NCBI RefSeq assembly: GCF_041378895.1
Contig: NZ_CP144212.1
Coordinates: forward strand, 1,907,501-1,971,500
Reading direction: 5' to 3'
DNA length: 64,000 nt
DNA from: Dechloromonas sp. ZY10
GTDB taxonomy: Bacteria; Pseudomonadota; Gammaproteobacteria; Burkholderiales; Rhodocyclaceae
This document shows positions 10,435 through 20,884 of this stretch, one piece after another. A program made the position numbers and the translations under genes. Under the pieces are notes generated by a model, which was given only the letters and a program-made list of their open reading frames with translations, did no database searches and was not told where the DNA came from. Each line of letters opens with the position of its first letter. Within the stretch, counting starts at the first letter, position 1.

Positions 10435-10989
10435 TCAAGCGGTAAATACGTCGGCGCAGGCCAGCGTCACGCCCTGCAAATCCTTTTCCGACAGGCTTGG
10501 ACTGGCGCCAGTTTGCGGCCAGTCGATGCCGATCTGCGGATCGCTCCACAGGATGCAGCGCTCGGCCGCCGGGGTGTAGAAATCAGTGGTTTTGTAGAGG
10601 AATTCGGCAGTCTCGCTGAGGGTCAGAAACCCATGCGCGAAACCGGGCGGAATCCACAATTGCTGCTGGTTTTCGCTACTAAGCACGGCGCCGACCCAGC
10701 GGCCGAAGGTCGGCGAAGCGCGGCGAATATCGACCGCGACATCGAAGACTTCGCCCTGCACCACCCGCACCAGCTTACCCTGAGCCTGCGGCGGCAACTG
10801 GTAATGCAAGCCACGCAGCACACCGCGCCGGCTTCTGGAGTGGTTGTCCTGGACGAAGTCAGGGGAGAGGCCGGTGGCGGCGGCAAAAGTCCGGGCGTTG
10901 TAACTCTCGAAAAAGAAACCACGCGCATCGCCGAACACTTTCGGTTCGAGCAGCAGCACCTCGGGAATGGCCAGCGGAGTGACTTTCAT
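10435..10989 (-). CDS. rfbC: dTDP-4-dehydrorhamnose 3,5-epimerase
   Basis: 184 residues. A cupin-fold epimerase acting on dTDP-4-dehydro-6-deoxyglucose, the third step of dTDP-rhamnose synthesis. Conserved stretches are EPKVFGDARGFFFESYN, DNHSRSRRGVLRGLHYQ with the catalytic His, and GFAHGFLTLSE. The ATG at 10989 forms a TGATG junction with the rfbA stop, so the two are translationally coupled. A TTG codon immediately upstream is an unlikely alternative start. Confidence 0.93.
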   Translation of the reverse strand: MKVTPLAIPEVLLLEPKVFGDARGFFFESYNARTFAAATGLSPDFVQDNHSRSRRGVLRGLHYQLPPQAQGKLVRVVQGEVFDVAVDIRRASPTFGRWVGAVLSSENQQQLWIPPGFAHGFLTLSETAEFLYKTTDFYTPAAERCILWSDPQIGIDWPQTGASPSLSEKDLQGVTLACADVFTA

Positions 10990-11885
10990 CAATACACCTG
11001 CCCTTGCAGCAAGCCGAGCAGATAGCGGCCGTAGCCGGTCTTGGCATAGCCCTGGGCGAGTTTTTCCAGCGCCGCGTCGTCGATCCAGCCTTGGCGCCAG
11101 GCAAGTTCCTCGGGACAGGCCACCTTCAGGCCCTGGCGCTTTTCGATGGTGGCGATGAATTGCCCGGCTTCGAGCAAGGAATCGTGGGTGCCGGTATCGA
11201 GCCAGGCGTAACCGCGCCCCATGATCTCGACCTGAAGGTCGCCGCGCTCCAGGTAAGCGCGATTGACATCGGTGATTTCGAGTTCACCCCGGGCGCTGGG
11301 CCGGATCTGGCGGGCGATGTCGACCACATCGGCATCGTAGAAATAGAGCCCGGTGACGGCGTAACGCGACTTCGGTTCGGCCGGCTTTTCTTCAATCGAC
11401 ACTGCGCGCCGCGCCGCGTCGAACTCGACCACGCCGTAACGCTCGGGGTCGGTCACCGCATAGGCAAAGACCGTCGCCCCGGTGCTGCGCTGGTTGGCGC
11501 CGGCCAGCAGGTCGGTCAGATCGTGGCCGTGGAAAATGTTGTCGCCGAGAATCAGCGCCGATGGGCTCTGGCCGACAAAGTCGGCACCGATGACGAAAGC
11601 CTGGGCCAAGCCGTCCGGACTGGGCTGCACCGCGTAGGAAATCTGCATTCCCCACTGGCTGCCGTCGCCGAGCAACTGGGCGAAACGCGGCGTATCCTGC
11701 GGCGTCGAGATCACCAGCACCTCGCGGATACCAGCCAGCATCAGCGTGGTCAGCGGGTAATAGATCATCGGCTTGTCGTAGATCGGCAGCAATTGCTTGG
11801 ACACCGACAAGGTCGCCGGATACAGCCGGGTACCCGAGCCGCCGGCGAGAATGATGCCTTTGCGTGTCTGCATGCCTGAACTCAT
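10989..11885 (-). CDS. rfbA: Glucose-1-phosphate thymidylyltransferase
   Basis: 298 residues. It joins dTTP and glucose 1-phosphate to dTDP-glucose, the first step toward dTDP-rhamnose. The N-terminal [20 protein letters not shown] is the nucleotide-binding signature, and [18 protein letters not shown] and LGDNIFHG are typical. The ATG at 11885 overlaps the rfbB stop (ATGA) and follows GGGAGA. A second ATG at 11873 is possible but has a poorer binding site. Confidence 0.93.
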   Translation of the reverse strand: MSSGMQTRKGIILAGGSGTRLYPATLSVSKQLLPIYDKPMIYYPLTTLMLAGIREVLVISTPQDTPRFAQLLGDGSQWGMQISYAVQPSPDGLAQAFVIGADFVGQSPSALILGDNIFHGHDLTDLLAGANQRSTGATVFAYAVTDPERYGVVEFDAARRAVSIEEKPAEPKSRYAVTGLYFYDADVVDIARQIRPSARGELEITDVNRAYLERGDLQVEIMGRGYAWLDTGTHDSLLEAGQFIATIEKRQGLKVACPEELAWRQGWIDDAALEKLAQGYAKTGYGRYLLGLLQGQVY

Positions 11886-12961
11886 CGCGAACGATCTCCC
11901 GCTGCTTGACCATACTGTTGGCCGACCCACTCACGGTAAGCGCCGCTGGTGACGCGGGCAACCCAATCCGGGTGGTCGAGATACCAGCGCACCGTTTTGC
12001 GCAGCCCGCTGGCGAAGGTTTCGGCCGGACGCCAGCCAAGTTCGCGCTCGATTTTGCTCGCGTCGATGGCATAGCGCCGGTCGTGACCGGGGCGGTCGGC
12101 GACGAAGACGATCTGACTGGTGTAGGAAACGGCATCGGCGCGCGGCTGCAATTCGTCGAGCAGCGCGCACAGCTCGCGGACCACGTCGAGGTTGGCTTTT
12201 TCGTTCCAGCCGCCGATGTTGTAGGTCTCGCCCGGCGTACCGGCAGCCAGGACCCGGCGGATCGCCGCGCAATGATCGCCGACGTAGAGCCAGTCGCGGA
12301 CCTGCTGACCGTCGCCGTAGATCGGCAGCGGCTTGCCGGCGAGCGCATTGTGGATCACCAGCGGAATCAGCTTTTCCGGGAAATGGTAAGGCCCGTAGTT
12401 GTTCGAGCAATTGGTGGTCAGTACCGGCAGGCCGTAAGTATGGTGGTAGGCGCGGACCAGGTGGTCGGACGCAGCCTTGCTCGCCGAATACGGGCTGTTC
12501 GGCTGGTAGCGATGCGTTTCGGCGAACGGCACCTCGGCTGGAGCGAGCGAGCCGTACACCTCGTCGGTCGACACGTGCAGGAAACGGAAGGCGTTTTTCT
12601 CGTTTTCCGGCAGTTGACCGTGGTAGGCACGGACCGCTTCGAGCAGGCGGAAGCTGCCGACGATATTGGTCTGGATAAAGTCCTCGGGACCGTGAATGCT
12701 ACGGTCGACATGCGATTCGGCGGCAAAATGCACCACGGCCTGCGGCCGATGTTCGGCCAGCAGGCGGGCCAGCAGTTCGCCGTCACAGATATTGCCGTGC
12801 ACGAAACGGTGGCGGGAATCGCCGTCCAGCGCAGCCAGATTCTCGCGATTGCCAGCGTAAGTCAGCGCGTCGAGATTGAGCACCGGCTCGTCGCTCTGCG
12901 CCAGCCAGTCGAGGACAAAATTACTGCCGATAAAGCCGGCACCGCCCGTCACCAGAATCAT
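11882..12961 (-). CDS. rfbB: dTDP-glucose 4,6-dehydratase
   Basis: 359 residues. An NAD-dependent SDR that removes water from dTDP-glucose, the second step toward dTDP-rhamnose. [16 protein letters not shown] is the Rossmann loop, [12 protein letters not shown] and STDEVYG hold the active site, and [20 protein letters not shown] supplies YxxxK. The ATG at 12961 follows GAGGGGG, while the frame extends five codons upstream to a TTG overlapping the ligase gene. No rfbD/rmlD reductase lies between rfbB and rfbA or elsewhere in this window. Confidence 0.93.
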   Translation of the reverse strand: MILVTGGAGFIGSNFVLDWLAQSDEPVLNLDALTYAGNRENLAALDGDSRHRFVHGNICDGELLARLLAEHRPQAVVHFAAESHVDRSIHGPEDFIQTNIVGSFRLLEAVRAYHGQLPENEKNAFRFLHVSTDEVYGSLAPAEVPFAETHRYQPNSPYSASKAASDHLVRAYHHTYGLPVLTTNCSNNYGPYHFPEKLIPLVIHNALAGKPLPIYGDGQQVRDWLYVGDHCAAIRRVLAAGTPGETYNIGGWNEKANLDVVRELCALLDELQPRADAVSYTSQIVFVADRPGHDRRYAIDASKIERELGWRPAETFASGLRKTVRWYLDHPDWVARVTSGAYREWVGQQYGQAAGDRSR

Positions 12962-12972
12962 TCCCTGCCCCC

Positions 12973-13824
12973 TCAATCGCTGCGCAAACGCCAGAAACTG
13001 GCAAAGCGCGGCAAGCCCTTCGCGGTTAGTTCGCGAAAGCGATAGCTGACGATGCTACCGAGCGGCGGCGGTTCGCGCCGCTGAGCGTCGGAGAGTCCGC
13101 TCCCCAAGCTGAACTCGCGGCCGTCGGCGGTACGCACCCGCAGCGCGCCGAGTTGCCCGGCGTATTTACCCTTGCCCGGCAGATGCGCAATCACCTCGGC
13201 CTCGCCATCCTGCCAGGGTTTCAACTTGAGCAAGGCATCGCTGCGCCCGGTCTGATACGGCGCATCGGTGCGATGCAGCATCAAGCCCTCACCACCGCCA
13301 GCCAGCACCTCGGCCAGACGTTTCTCGAGATCGACACGGTCGACCGTGGAAAACTGCGGAATTGCCGCCACCCACGGCCGGTCGATCTGCTGCGCCAGTG
13401 CTTGCAAGGCGGCGCTGCGCTCGGCAAAGTTACCGCCCGCCGCCGGCAACTCGAAAAGCATGTAACGGACCGACTGCCATTCGGGCGCCTCCCGCCCGCG
13501 CTGGACAGTCGCCGTCAATGGCTCGAAACGCCCGCGCCCCAGCCACAGCTCGCCGTCGAGCGGCGTGGCCGGCAAGGCGGCGACGAACCAATCCGGTGCG
13601 TCGATGACGCGACCGCTGCGACTGAGCAATTGTCGCCCATCCCAATAAGCCCGGATACCGTCGAGTTTCTCGCTGACCAGATAGGCCGCCGGATCGATGC
13701 CCGGCCGGAATTCGGCTGCCAGCAACACTGCCGGTGCCTGCCCGCCCGGGGTTGCCGCAACGACCGGCCCCGCCGGCAGACTAAAGGCCAGGCCGCAGAG
13801 CAGGATGCGCAGCAGCGACGACAT
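12973..13824 (-). CDS. Secreted minimal ATP-dependent DNA ligase (LigE type)
   Basis: 283 residues. It begins with a clear signal peptide ([20 protein letters not shown], then VVAA), so it should act in the periplasm. [13 protein letters not shown] holds the adenylated lysine (K53, motif I KxDG). [20 protein letters not shown] and LLKLKPW fit ligase motifs III-V, and a C-terminal OB-fold ends the protein. The length fits the minimal LigE group found in some proteobacteria, whose role in repairing or joining incoming DNA is proposed rather than settled. The ATG at 13824 makes a TGATG overlap with tyrA and gives the signal peptide; the frame itself is open 13 codons further upstream. It is an odd guest in an aromatic amino acid operon. 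Confidence 0.88.
   Translation of the reverse strand: MSSLLRILLCGLAFSLPAGPVVAATPGGQAPAVLLAAEFRPGIDPAAYLVSEKLDGIRAYWDGRQLLSRSGRVIDAPDWFVAALPATPLDGELWLGRGRFEPLTATVQRGREAPEWQSVRYMLFELPAAGGNFAERSAALQALAQQIDRPWVAAIPQFSTVDRVDLEKRLAEVLAGGGEGLMLHRTDAPYQTGRSDALLKLKPWQDGEAEVIAHLPGKGKYAGQLGALRVRTADGREFSLGSGLSDAQRREPPPLGSIVSYRFRELTAKGLPRFASFWRLRSD
13335..13348. repeat. Palindrome CACGGTCGACCGTG, copy 1
   Basis: Perfect 14-bp palindrome inside the ligase gene, where it helps encode STVDR. The same 14-mer recurs at 24509, 30832 and 62677. One exact occurrence of a given 14-mer is expected far less than once in 64 kb. Confidence 0.9.
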
Positions 13825-14723
13825 CAGCCCGCCCCACCCTCGCGTCGGGCCGAACCGTCCCACTCGCGGCGAGCGCGACGGGCAATCCCGAAGACCTCTT
13901 CAAGGCGACTGCCGTCGGCTGCCGCCAGCGCGTCGCGCAAGTCGTCGAGCTGGCGCCGATAGCTGTCAAGCTCACCGAGCAGAGCCTCACGATTAGCCAG
14001 CGAAATATCCCGCCACATTTCTGGATGACTGGCGGCAATCCGCGTGAAATCGCGGAAACCCGATGCGGCAAAGGTGAAGAACAGATCGGCATCGTCGCGC
14101 ACCGCCAGGTCATGCACCAAGGCGAACGACAGCAGGTGCGGCAAATGGCTGACCGCCGCGAAAACCCGGTCGTGCATCTCCGGCGACAGTTCGTAGATAT
14201 CGGCGCCGCACAAGGCCCAGGCCCGCTTGACCCGGTCGAGCACTTCGTCGCTGTTTTCGGGCAAGGGGGTGACCACCACCTTCTTGCCGCGATAGAGATT
14301 GCCGTGCGCAGCTGCCGGGCCGCTGTTCTCGGCGCCGGCAATCGGGTGCGCCGGGACGAACTGGCCGATCCTGTCGCCAAATGCGGCGCGCGCGGCAGCC
14401 ACCACATCCCCTTTGGTCGAACCGCCGTCGGTGACAATCGTGTCCGGGCCAAGGTAAGGCGCGATACGGGCGAAAATTTCCGGCATCTGCGCCACCGGCG
14501 TCGCCACCAGCACGATGTCGGCGTCGCCGATCTCGTGCGCCGGATTAATCCCGGCGCGGTCGATCACCAGCAGTTCCTGCGCCGCCTTCAGCGTCGCCGG
14601 GGTGCGGCCGAAGCCGACCACTTCCTCGACCGCGTCGGCTTCCTTCAAGGCCAGAGCGAAGGAGCCGCCGATCAGGCCGGTACCGAAGACAACGATCTTG
14701 CCAAACTCGGGCTGACTCGCCAT
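13824..14723 (-). CDS. tyrA: Prephenate dehydrogenase family protein
   Basis: 299 residues. It converts prephenate or arogenate to the tyrosine precursor with NAD(P)+. IVVFGTGLIGGSFALAL is the dinucleotide loop. HPIAGAENSGP carries the conserved substrate-binding His, and SHLPHLLSFALVHDLA the second signature. No chorismate mutase or ACT domain is attached. The ATG at 14723 follows GGAAGGTG. An upstream ATG at 14738 would overlap the hisC stop but lacks a binding site. Its place between hisC and (in relatives) aroA is the conserved aromatic supraoperon. Confidence 0.9.
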   Translation of the reverse strand: MASQPEFGKIVVFGTGLIGGSFALALKEADAVEEVVGFGRTPATLKAAQELLVIDRAGINPAHEIGDADIVLVATPVAQMPEIFARIAPYLGPDTIVTDGGSTKGDVVAAARAAFGDRIGQFVPAHPIAGAENSGPAAAHGNLYRGKKVVVTPLPENSDEVLDRVKRAWALCGADIYELSPEMHDRVFAAVSHLPHLLSFALVHDLAVRDDADLFFTFAASGFRDFTRIAASHPEMWRDISLANREALLGELDSYRRQLDDLRDALAAADGSRLEEVFGIARRARREWDGSARREGGAG

Positions 14724-14737
14724 GGCCGCACCTTCCA

Positions 14738-15826
14738 TCAGAGAGAAGTTTCCAGCGCCTCCAGGAAGCGCGCATTTTCGGCTTCGCTGCCGATCGTTAC
14801 GCGCAGCCAGTCGGGCAGGCCGTAACCGGCAATCGGACGCACGATGACGCCCTGACGCAGCAGCTTCTGGTTGGTCTCGGCGGCGTTGGCGCAACGGAAG
14901 GTGATGAAATTGCCGAACGGTTGAATGAACTCCAGTCCCAGACGCTGCAGACCGGCAATCAACTGAGCCATGCCGGCGCGGTTGATCTCGTAGCTACGTG
15001 CCAGGAACTCGTCATCGTCGAGTGCGGCAACGGCGGCGGCAAGGGCCAGGTTATTGACGTTGAACGGCTGGCGGACGCGATTCATCAGGTCGGCGACTTC
15101 CGCTGCAGCCAGGGCATAACCGACGCGCAGACCGGCGAGGCCGAAAATCTTCGAGAAGGTGCGGCACACCACCAGATTCGGGAATTCCTTGATCCAGGCG
15201 GCGGTATCGACGCGGTCGGCCGGTTCCAGATATTCGTTGTACGCCTCGTCGAGCACCACCACCACGTCCTTGGGCACGCTTTCGAGGAAGGCGCGGATTT
15301 CCGGATAGGGCAGGAAGTTGCCGGTCGGGTTGTTCGGGTTGGCGATCCAGACAATGCGCGTATCCGGACGGATCGCAGCGCGCATCGCGGCCAGGTCGTG
15401 GCCGTAGTTCTTGGCCGGGGTGGCGATCAATTCAGCGCCGGTGGACAGCGTTGCCAGCGGATAAACCGCAAAAGCGTGCTGGGCGAACACTGCCGAGCGA
15501 CCGGGCGCCAGGAAAACGCGGGCGATCAGATCGAGCACGTCGTTGGAACCGTTGCCGAGCACCACCTGGTTCTGGCCGACACCGGCACGCGCCGCGACCT
15601 TGGCGATCAGTTCGAACTGGTCGGGATAACGCTCGATCCCGTCAATCGCCGCCTGCACCGCCGCCTTGGCCTTCGGACTCATGCCCAGCGGGTTTTCGTT
15701 GGAGGCCAGCTTGACGATACGCTCGACCGGAATCCCCATTTCGCGGGCCAGTTCGGTGATCGGCTTGCCCGGCTGATACGGGGAAATCGCGCGGACGTAG
15801 GCAAGGGCTTGTTCGGCAAGGCTCAT
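14738..15826 (-). CDS. hisC: Histidinol-phosphate / aromatic aminotransferase
   Basis: 362 residues, fold type I PLP aminotransferase. KLASNENPLGMSPKA, ANPNNPTGNFL, DEAYNEY and the PLP-lysine segment TFSKIFGLAGLRVGYA are all present. HisC moves an amino group from glutamate to imidazole acetol phosphate. Because this copy lies between pheA and tyrA, it may serve mainly, or also, to transaminate phenylpyruvate, hydroxyphenylpyruvate or prephenate; that is an inference from position. A 51-bp gap separates it from pheA. Confidence 0.9.
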   Translation of the reverse strand: MSLAEQALAYVRAISPYQPGKPITELAREMGIPVERIVKLASNENPLGMSPKAKAAVQAAIDGIERYPDQFELIAKVAARAGVGQNQVVLGNGSNDVLDLIARVFLAPGRSAVFAQHAFAVYPLATLSTGAELIATPAKNYGHDLAAMRAAIRPDTRIVWIANPNNPTGNFLPYPEIRAFLESVPKDVVVVLDEAYNEYLEPADRVDTAAWIKEFPNLVVCRTFSKIFGLAGLRVGYALAAAEVADLMNRVRQPFNVNNLALAAAVAALDDDEFLARSYEINRAGMAQLIAGLQRLGLEFIQPFGNFITFRCANAAETNQKLLRQGVIVRPIAGYGLPDWLRVTIGSEAENARFLEALETSL

Positions 15827-15877
15827 GGAAATTATCTCAAACGGTTCAGTTCAATCAGTTCGGAAAACGAAAAAGAC

Positions 15878-16996
15878 TCAGTAGACGGCTTGCGGATACG
15901 AGCCGAGGACCTTGAGGTAGGCCGCATGCTGGCTCAGCCCTGTCAGCGCCTGCTGGATAGCAGGTTCCTGATGATGCCCTTCGACGTCCACATAAAACAC
16001 GTATTCCCACAAGGCATTGCGCGCCGGCCGCGACTCCAGGCGGGTCATCGAAACCCCGGCCAGCGAAAACGGCAGCAGCAATTCATGCAGGGCGCCGGTA
16101 CGATTCGGGGCTGACATGATCAGCGAGGTCCGGTCACGCCCGGACGGGCCGGATTCATGCCGGCCAAGGACCAGGAAACGGGTGGTGTTGTTCGGCTCGT
16201 CCTCGATGTTTTCGACCCGCTTGGGCAGGCTGTAGCGGGCCGCCGCCGCTTCGCCGGCAATCGCCGCCGTACCCGGCTCCTCAGCTGCCTTTTGTGCAGC
16301 CTGGGCATTGCTGCCGACCGAAATCCGCTGCGCATCGGGCAGCATCCGGTTCAGCCATTCGTGGCACTGGGCCAGCGACTGGGCGTGCGAATAAACGCGG
16401 GTGATCTTGCTCAGGTCGCTTTCATTGGTCAACAGGTTCTGGTGGATGCGCAACACCACTTCGCCGCAAATCTTCAGCGAGGTTCCGAGCAGCAGATCCA
16501 TCGTCCGGCCGACCGCACCTTCGGTCGAGTTTTCGACCGGCACCACGCCGTAATGGGCATGCCCGGCCTCGACTTCGCGGAAAACGTCGTCAATCGAAAT
16601 CTGCGGCAGCAGGCGGGCAGCGTGGCCGAAATGCTTGGTCGCCGCCGATTCGGAAAAAGTGCCGAGTGGCCCGAGGAAAGCGATACCGAGCGGTTGCTCA
16701 AGCGAGAGGCAGGCCGACATCACTTCGCGGAAGAAAAAGGTGATGTTCTCACCCGGCAGTGGTCCCGGGTTGAGGTCCTGCAAGCGGCGCAAGACCTGTG
16801 CCTCGCGCTCCGGCCGGTAGATGAAACCGGCGTCACCGAATTCGGCCTTGATTTCGCCGACCTTCTGCGCGCAGCGGGCGCGCTGGTTAAGCAGGCGCAG
16901 CAATTCGCTGTCGATATGGTCGATCTCGGCCCTTACCCCGGCCAGTGCGGTCTGGATATCGCGGGCCGGCGCGTTGTTGTTGGCTCCTTCGCTCAT
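15878..16996 (-). CDS. pheA: Chorismate mutase / prephenate dehydratase (P-protein)
   Basis: 372 residues. An N-terminal AroQ chorismate mutase (about residues 15-100, LAGVRAEIDHIDSELLRLLN) is followed by prephenate dehydratase (FLGPLGTFSESAA; SNESDLSK-type and TTRFLVLG segments). The C-terminal ACT domain contains SAPNRTGALHELL and the phenylalanine-binding ESRP motif (LESRPA). It carries chorismate to phenylpyruvate and is expected to be inhibited by phenylalanine. The ATG at 16996 follows AGGGGAG; the frame is open 15 codons upstream without conserved sequence. Confidence 0.93.
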   Translation of the reverse strand: MSEGANNNAPARDIQTALAGVRAEIDHIDSELLRLLNQRARCAQKVGEIKAEFGDAGFIYRPEREAQVLRRLQDLNPGPLPGENITFFFREVMSACLSLEQPLGIAFLGPLGTFSESAATKHFGHAARLLPQISIDDVFREVEAGHAHYGVVPVENSTEGAVGRTMDLLLGTSLKICGEVVLRIHQNLLTNESDLSKITRVYSHAQSLAQCHEWLNRMLPDAQRISVGSNAQAAQKAAEEPGTAAIAGEAAAARYSLPKRVENIEDEPNNTTRFLVLGRHESGPSGRDRTSLIMSAPNRTGALHELLLPFSLAGVSMTRLESRPARNALWEYVFYVDVEGHHQEPAIQQALTGLSQHAAYLKVLGSYPQAVY

Positions 16997-17015
16997 GACT
17001 CCCCTCGCCTCGTAC

Positions 17016-18101
17016 TCAGCCCTTGCGCCGGGCAAAATCATTCATGAAATCGACCAGCGCCTGCACCGCCGCCAGCGGCACGGCGTTGTAGATCGACGCG
17101 CGCATGCCGCCGACCGACTTGTGCCCCTTGAGCGCCAGCAGCCCGGCGGCCTTGGCCTCGGCCAGAAAATCGGCATCGAGCGCGGCATCGCGCAGCACGA
17201 AGGGCACATTCATCCGCGAACGGCAGTCGGGATCGACCGGGTTGGTGTAGAAACCATTGGAGCCGTCGATCGCTGCGTAGAGAATTTGCGCTTTTTCGCC
17301 GTTGACCGCGTCAATCGCTGCCAGGCCGCCCTGCCGCTTCAGCCACTGGAAGACCAGCCCGGCCATGTAGATGCCGAAGGTCGGCGGCGTATTCAGCATC
17401 GAGCCGTTTTCGGCCATCACCGCGTAATCGAGCACGGTCGGGATATTCAGCGGCGCCATCCCGAGCAGGTCGCGGTGGATGATCACCAGGGTCAGGCCGG
17501 AAGGCCCGATATTCTTCTGCGCGCCGGCGTAGATCAGGCCGAATTTCTCGACATTGACCGGTCCGGAAAGGATGTGCGACGACATGTCGGCAACCAGCGG
17601 CACGCCGGTGTCGGCAATCCGCTGCGCCGGAATTTCGACGCCGTGGATGGTTTCGTTGGTGCAGACATGCAGGTAGGCGGCAAACGGATCGAGCTTGATT
17701 TCCTCGGCCGTCGGCAGGCGGGTGAAGCCGCTCGCTTCGGTGGTCGCCGCACAACGCACGTTGCCGACCCGCTGCGCTTCCTTGAACGCCTTTTTCGACC
17801 ACGAGCCGGTCACCACGTAATCGGCCGAGCGCCCGGCCAGCAGGTTGAGCGGAATCTGCGCGAACTGCTGCGTCGCCCCGCCTTGCAGGAAGAGCACCGC
17901 ATACTGTTCGGGAATGCCCATCAGTTCGCGCAGGTCGGCTTCGGCCTGCTCGATGATGCTGGTGAATTCCTTGCCGCGATGGCTCATTTCCATCACGCTG
18001 CAACCGGCACCGTGCCAGTCGAGCAATTCGTCGCGGGCTTGCGCCAGCACTTCTTCCGGCAAGGCGGCCGGGCCAGCGCTGAAATTCCAGATACGGCTCA
18101 T
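17016..18101 (-). CDS. serC: Phosphoserine aminotransferase
   Basis: 361 residues, PLP-dependent. It makes phosphoserine from 3-phosphohydroxypyruvate and glutamate, and also serves pyridoxine synthesis. WNFSAGPAALPEEVL is the family start, SHRGKEF and LQGGATQQFA bind the cofactor, and the PLP lysine is in GAQKNIGPSGLTL. Its ATG overlaps the gyrA stop in a TGATG junction. The other serine gene in the window, serB, is far away at 50578. Confidence 0.95.
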   Translation of the reverse strand: MSRIWNFSAGPAALPEEVLAQARDELLDWHGAGCSVMEMSHRGKEFTSIIEQAEADLRELMGIPEQYAVLFLQGGATQQFAQIPLNLLAGRSADYVVTGSWSKKAFKEAQRVGNVRCAATTEASGFTRLPTAEEIKLDPFAAYLHVCTNETIHGVEIPAQRIADTGVPLVADMSSHILSGPVNVEKFGLIYAGAQKNIGPSGLTLVIIHRDLLGMAPLNIPTVLDYAVMAENGSMLNTPPTFGIYMAGLVFQWLKRQGGLAAIDAVNGEKAQILYAAIDGSNGFYTNPVDPDCRSRMNVPFVLRDAALDADFLAEAKAAGLLALKGHKSVGGMRASIYNAVPLAAVQALVDFMNDFARRKG

Positions 18102-20758
18102 CAGGCTTCTCCTTCCTCGCTGCTTGCGGCGTCGGCTGCGGGCGCCGGATTTTGCTCATTTTCGCCGTCGACCGTAGTTTCGGTCGCTGCCTCGCCACCC
18201 TCGGCCTCACTGACCGATTCGACCACTTTCTCCAGCCCGGCCAGCTTCTCGCCGTCGTCGAGCGCAATCAGGGTCACGCCCTGCGCCGCGCGGCCCATGC
18301 CGCGAATTTCGGCAACCCGGGTACGGATCAACACGCCGCCGGTGGTGATCAGCATGATTTCGTCTTCGTCGCTGACCAGTTTGGCACCGACCACGGTACC
18401 GTTGCGCTCGCTTTCGGCAATCGCCTTGACGCCCTGGGTACCGCGCCCGGAATGCCGGAAATCGGCGAGCACGGTGCGCTTGCCAAAGCCGTTTTCGGTC
18501 GCCACCAGCACCGATTGCTGATCGCTCTCTGCGACCAGCAGCGAAATCACGCTCTGCCCGTCCTGCAGCTTCATGCCACGCACACCGCGCGCGCCACGGC
18601 CCATCGGGCGAACGTCGCCTTCGTCGAACCAGACCGCCTTGCCGGCATCCGAGACGAGCACGATGTCGCTCTGGCCGGTGGTCAGCTCGACGCCGACCAG
18701 GTAATCGCCCTCATCCAGCGCGACAGCGATGATGCCGGCTTTGCGCGGGTTGGAGAAGTCGGACAGCGGGGTTTTCTTGACTGTGCCCTGGATGGTGGCC
18801 ATGAACACATACTTGTCGTCGACAAATTCCTTGACCGGCAGCACGGCATTGATTTTCTCGCCCTCCTCCAGCGGGAAGAGATTGACGATCGGTTTGCCCC
18901 GGCTGTTGCGGCTACCCTGCGGCGCCTCGAAGACCTTGAGCCAGTAGCAACGGCCGCGATTCGAGAAACACAGGATGTAATCGTGGGTATTGGCAACGAA
19001 CAGATGATCGACGAAATCCTCGTCCTTGATCGCCGCTGCCTGCTTGCCACGACCGCCACGGCGCTGGGCACGATAGTCGGCGAGCGGCTGGGCCTTGATG
19101 TAGCCGCCATGCGACAGGGTCACCACCATGTCCTGCGGGGTGATGAAATCCTCAATTCCGAGTTCCTGCGTATGCAGCACGATTTCGGACTTGCGCTCGT
19201 CGCCGTACTGCTCGCTGATCTGGTTGAGCTCCTCAACGATGATCGCGGTGATCCGCTCGGGCTTGGCCAGGATGTCGAGCAGGTCGACGATCTTGTCCAT
19301 GATTTCCTTGTATTCGCCAACGATCTTGTCCTGCTCCAGGCCGGTCAGGCGCTGCAGGCGCAGTTCCAGGATCGCCTGGGCCTGGGCGTCGGACAAGCGA
19401 TACCCCTGTTCCGACAAGCCGAACTCGGGCAGCAGACCTTCCGGCCGCGAAGCATCGGAAGAGGCCCGAAGCAGCATTTCCTCAACCACCGGGCTGCGCC
19501 AGTTGCGCGCCATCAGGCTGCGCTTGGCATCCGGCGGCGTCGGCGCGGCCTTGATCAGGGCGATGATTTCATCGACGTTGGACAGCGCAACGGCCAGACC
19601 CTCGAGAATGTGACCACGCTCGCGCGCCTTGCGCAGTTCGAACACGGTACGCCGGGTGACGACTTCGCGGCGGTGCGACAGGAAGCATTCGAGCGCCTGT
19701 TTCAGGTTCAGCAAACGCGGCTGGCCGTCGACCAGCGCGACCATGTTCATGCCGAAGGTGTCCTGCAGCTGGGTCTGCTTGTACAGGTTGTTGAGGATCA
19801 CCTCGCCGACTTCGCCGCGCTTCAGCTCGATGACAATACGCATGCCCGACTTGTCGGACTCGTCGCGGATATCGGAAATGCCTTCGATCTTCTTTTCGTT
19901 AACCAGCTCGGCAATCTTCTCGATCAGCGACTTCTTGTTCACCTGATAGGGAATCTCGTCGACGATCAAAGCTTGGCGATCCCCCTTGCCAATATCCTCA
20001 AAATGGGTGCGAGCACGCATCACGACCCGGCCACGGCCAGTTTTGTAGCCTTCGCGCACGCCCATCACGCCATAGATCAGGCCGGCGGTCGGGAAGTCCG
20101 GCGCCGGGATCAGTTCGATCAGGTCATCAATCGAAATTGCCGGGTTTTCGAGCAGAGCCAGACAGCCACGCACGACTTCACGCAGGTTGTGCGGCGGGAT
20201 GTTGGTCGCCATACCAACCGCGATGCCGGCCGAGCCATTGATCAGCAGATTGGGAATCCGCGTCGGCAATACCGAAGGCTCCAGCTCCTTGCCGTCGTAG
20301 TTCGGTTCGAAATCGACCGTTTCCTTGTCGATATCGGCCGTCAGATCCGAGGAAATCCGCTCCAGGCGGCACTCGGTATAACGCATTGCGGCCGCATTGT
20401 CGCCGTCGATCGAACCGAAGTTACCCTGGCCGTCGACCAGCGTGTAGCGCAGCGAAAAATCCTGCGCCATTCGTACCAGGGTGTCGTAGATCGCCGAGTC
20501 GCCATGCGGATGGTACTTACCCATGACCTCGCCGACCACGCGGGCACATTTGACAAAGGGCCGATTCCAGACGTTGTTGGTCTCGTGCATCGCATACAGC
20601 ACGCGCCGATGGACCGGCTTCAGGCCGTCGCGCGCATCCGGCAGCGCACGGCCGACGATCACGCTCATCGCGTAATCGAGATAGGATCGCCGCATCTCGT
20701 CTTCAAGACTGATCGGCAGGGTTTCTTTCGCGAATTGATTGCTCACGGAATCCGTCAT
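18101..20758 (-). CDS. gyrA: DNA gyrase subunit A
   Basis: 885 residues. Gyrase A breaks and rejoins DNA while GyrB drives strand passage with ATP. The catalytic tyrosine is Y127 in AAMRYTEC. The quinolone-determining region [13 protein letters not shown] keeps the Ser (S88) and Asp (D92) that correspond to E. coli S83 and D87. QRRGGRGKQ near residue 560 is the GyrA box needed for DNA wrapping, which separates it from ParC. A long acidic tail ends the protein. The ATG at 20758 was chosen over a start 5 codons upstream. The 126-bp gap to the divergent deaminase gene must hold its promoter, though no strong hexamers stood out. Confidence 0.96.
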   Translation of the reverse strand: MTDSVSNQFAKETLPISLEDEMRRSYLDYAMSVIVGRALPDARDGLKPVHRRVLYAMHETNNVWNRPFVKCARVVGEVMGKYHPHGDSAIYDTLVRMAQDFSLRYTLVDGQGNFGSIDGDNAAAMRYTECRLERISSDLTADIDKETVDFEPNYDGKELEPSVLPTRIPNLLINGSAGIAVGMATNIPPHNLREVVRGCLALLENPAISIDDLIELIPAPDFPTAGLIYGVMGVREGYKTGRGRVVMRARTHFEDIGKGDRQALIVDEIPYQVNKKSLIEKIAELVNEKKIEGISDIRDESDKSGMRIVIELKRGEVGEVILNNLYKQTQLQDTFGMNMVALVDGQPRLLNLKQALECFLSHRREVVTRRTVFELRKARERGHILEGLAVALSNVDEIIALIKAAPTPPDAKRSLMARNWRSPVVEEMLLRASSDASRPEGLLPEFGLSEQGYRLSDAQAQAILELRLQRLTGLEQDKIVGEYKEIMDKIVDLLDILAKPERITAIIVEELNQISEQYGDERKSEIVLHTQELGIEDFITPQDMVVTLSHGGYIKAQPLADYRAQRRGGRGKQAAAIKDEDFVDHLFVANTHDYILCFSNRGRCYWLKVFEAPQGSRNSRGKPIVNLFPLEEGEKINAVLPVKEFVDDKYVFMATIQGTVKKTPLSDFSNPRKAGIIAVALDEGDYLVGVELTTGQSDIVLVSDAGKAVWFDEGDVRPMGRGARGVRGMKLQDGQSVISLLVAESDQQSVLVATENGFGKRTVLADFRHSGRGTQGVKAIAESERNGTVVGAKLVSDEDEIMLITTGGVLIRTRVAEIRGMGRAAQGVTLIALDDGEKLAGLEKVVESVSEAEGGEAATETTVDGENEQNPAPAADAASSEEGEA

Positions 20759-20884
20759 GGGTCCTAGTTCCACATATCCACCGCGACAGAGCCACGGCGT
20801 CCTTGGTTACAGCAGGCGTAATTTGCTAGTTTATCATGCACCAGGCAGCACACACGGCCCCGGCTCCATTTTTAAGGCACCGCC

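Noticed and set aside
6355..11025. A 1556-codon open frame on the plus strand
   Set aside because: It runs antisense to ihfB, rpsA, aroA-cmk and rfbC, all of which have strong family matches. Its length reflects GC-rich codon bias, and the translation has no family resemblance.
18152..20767. An 871-codon plus-strand frame
   Set aside because: It is the antisense shadow of gyrA.
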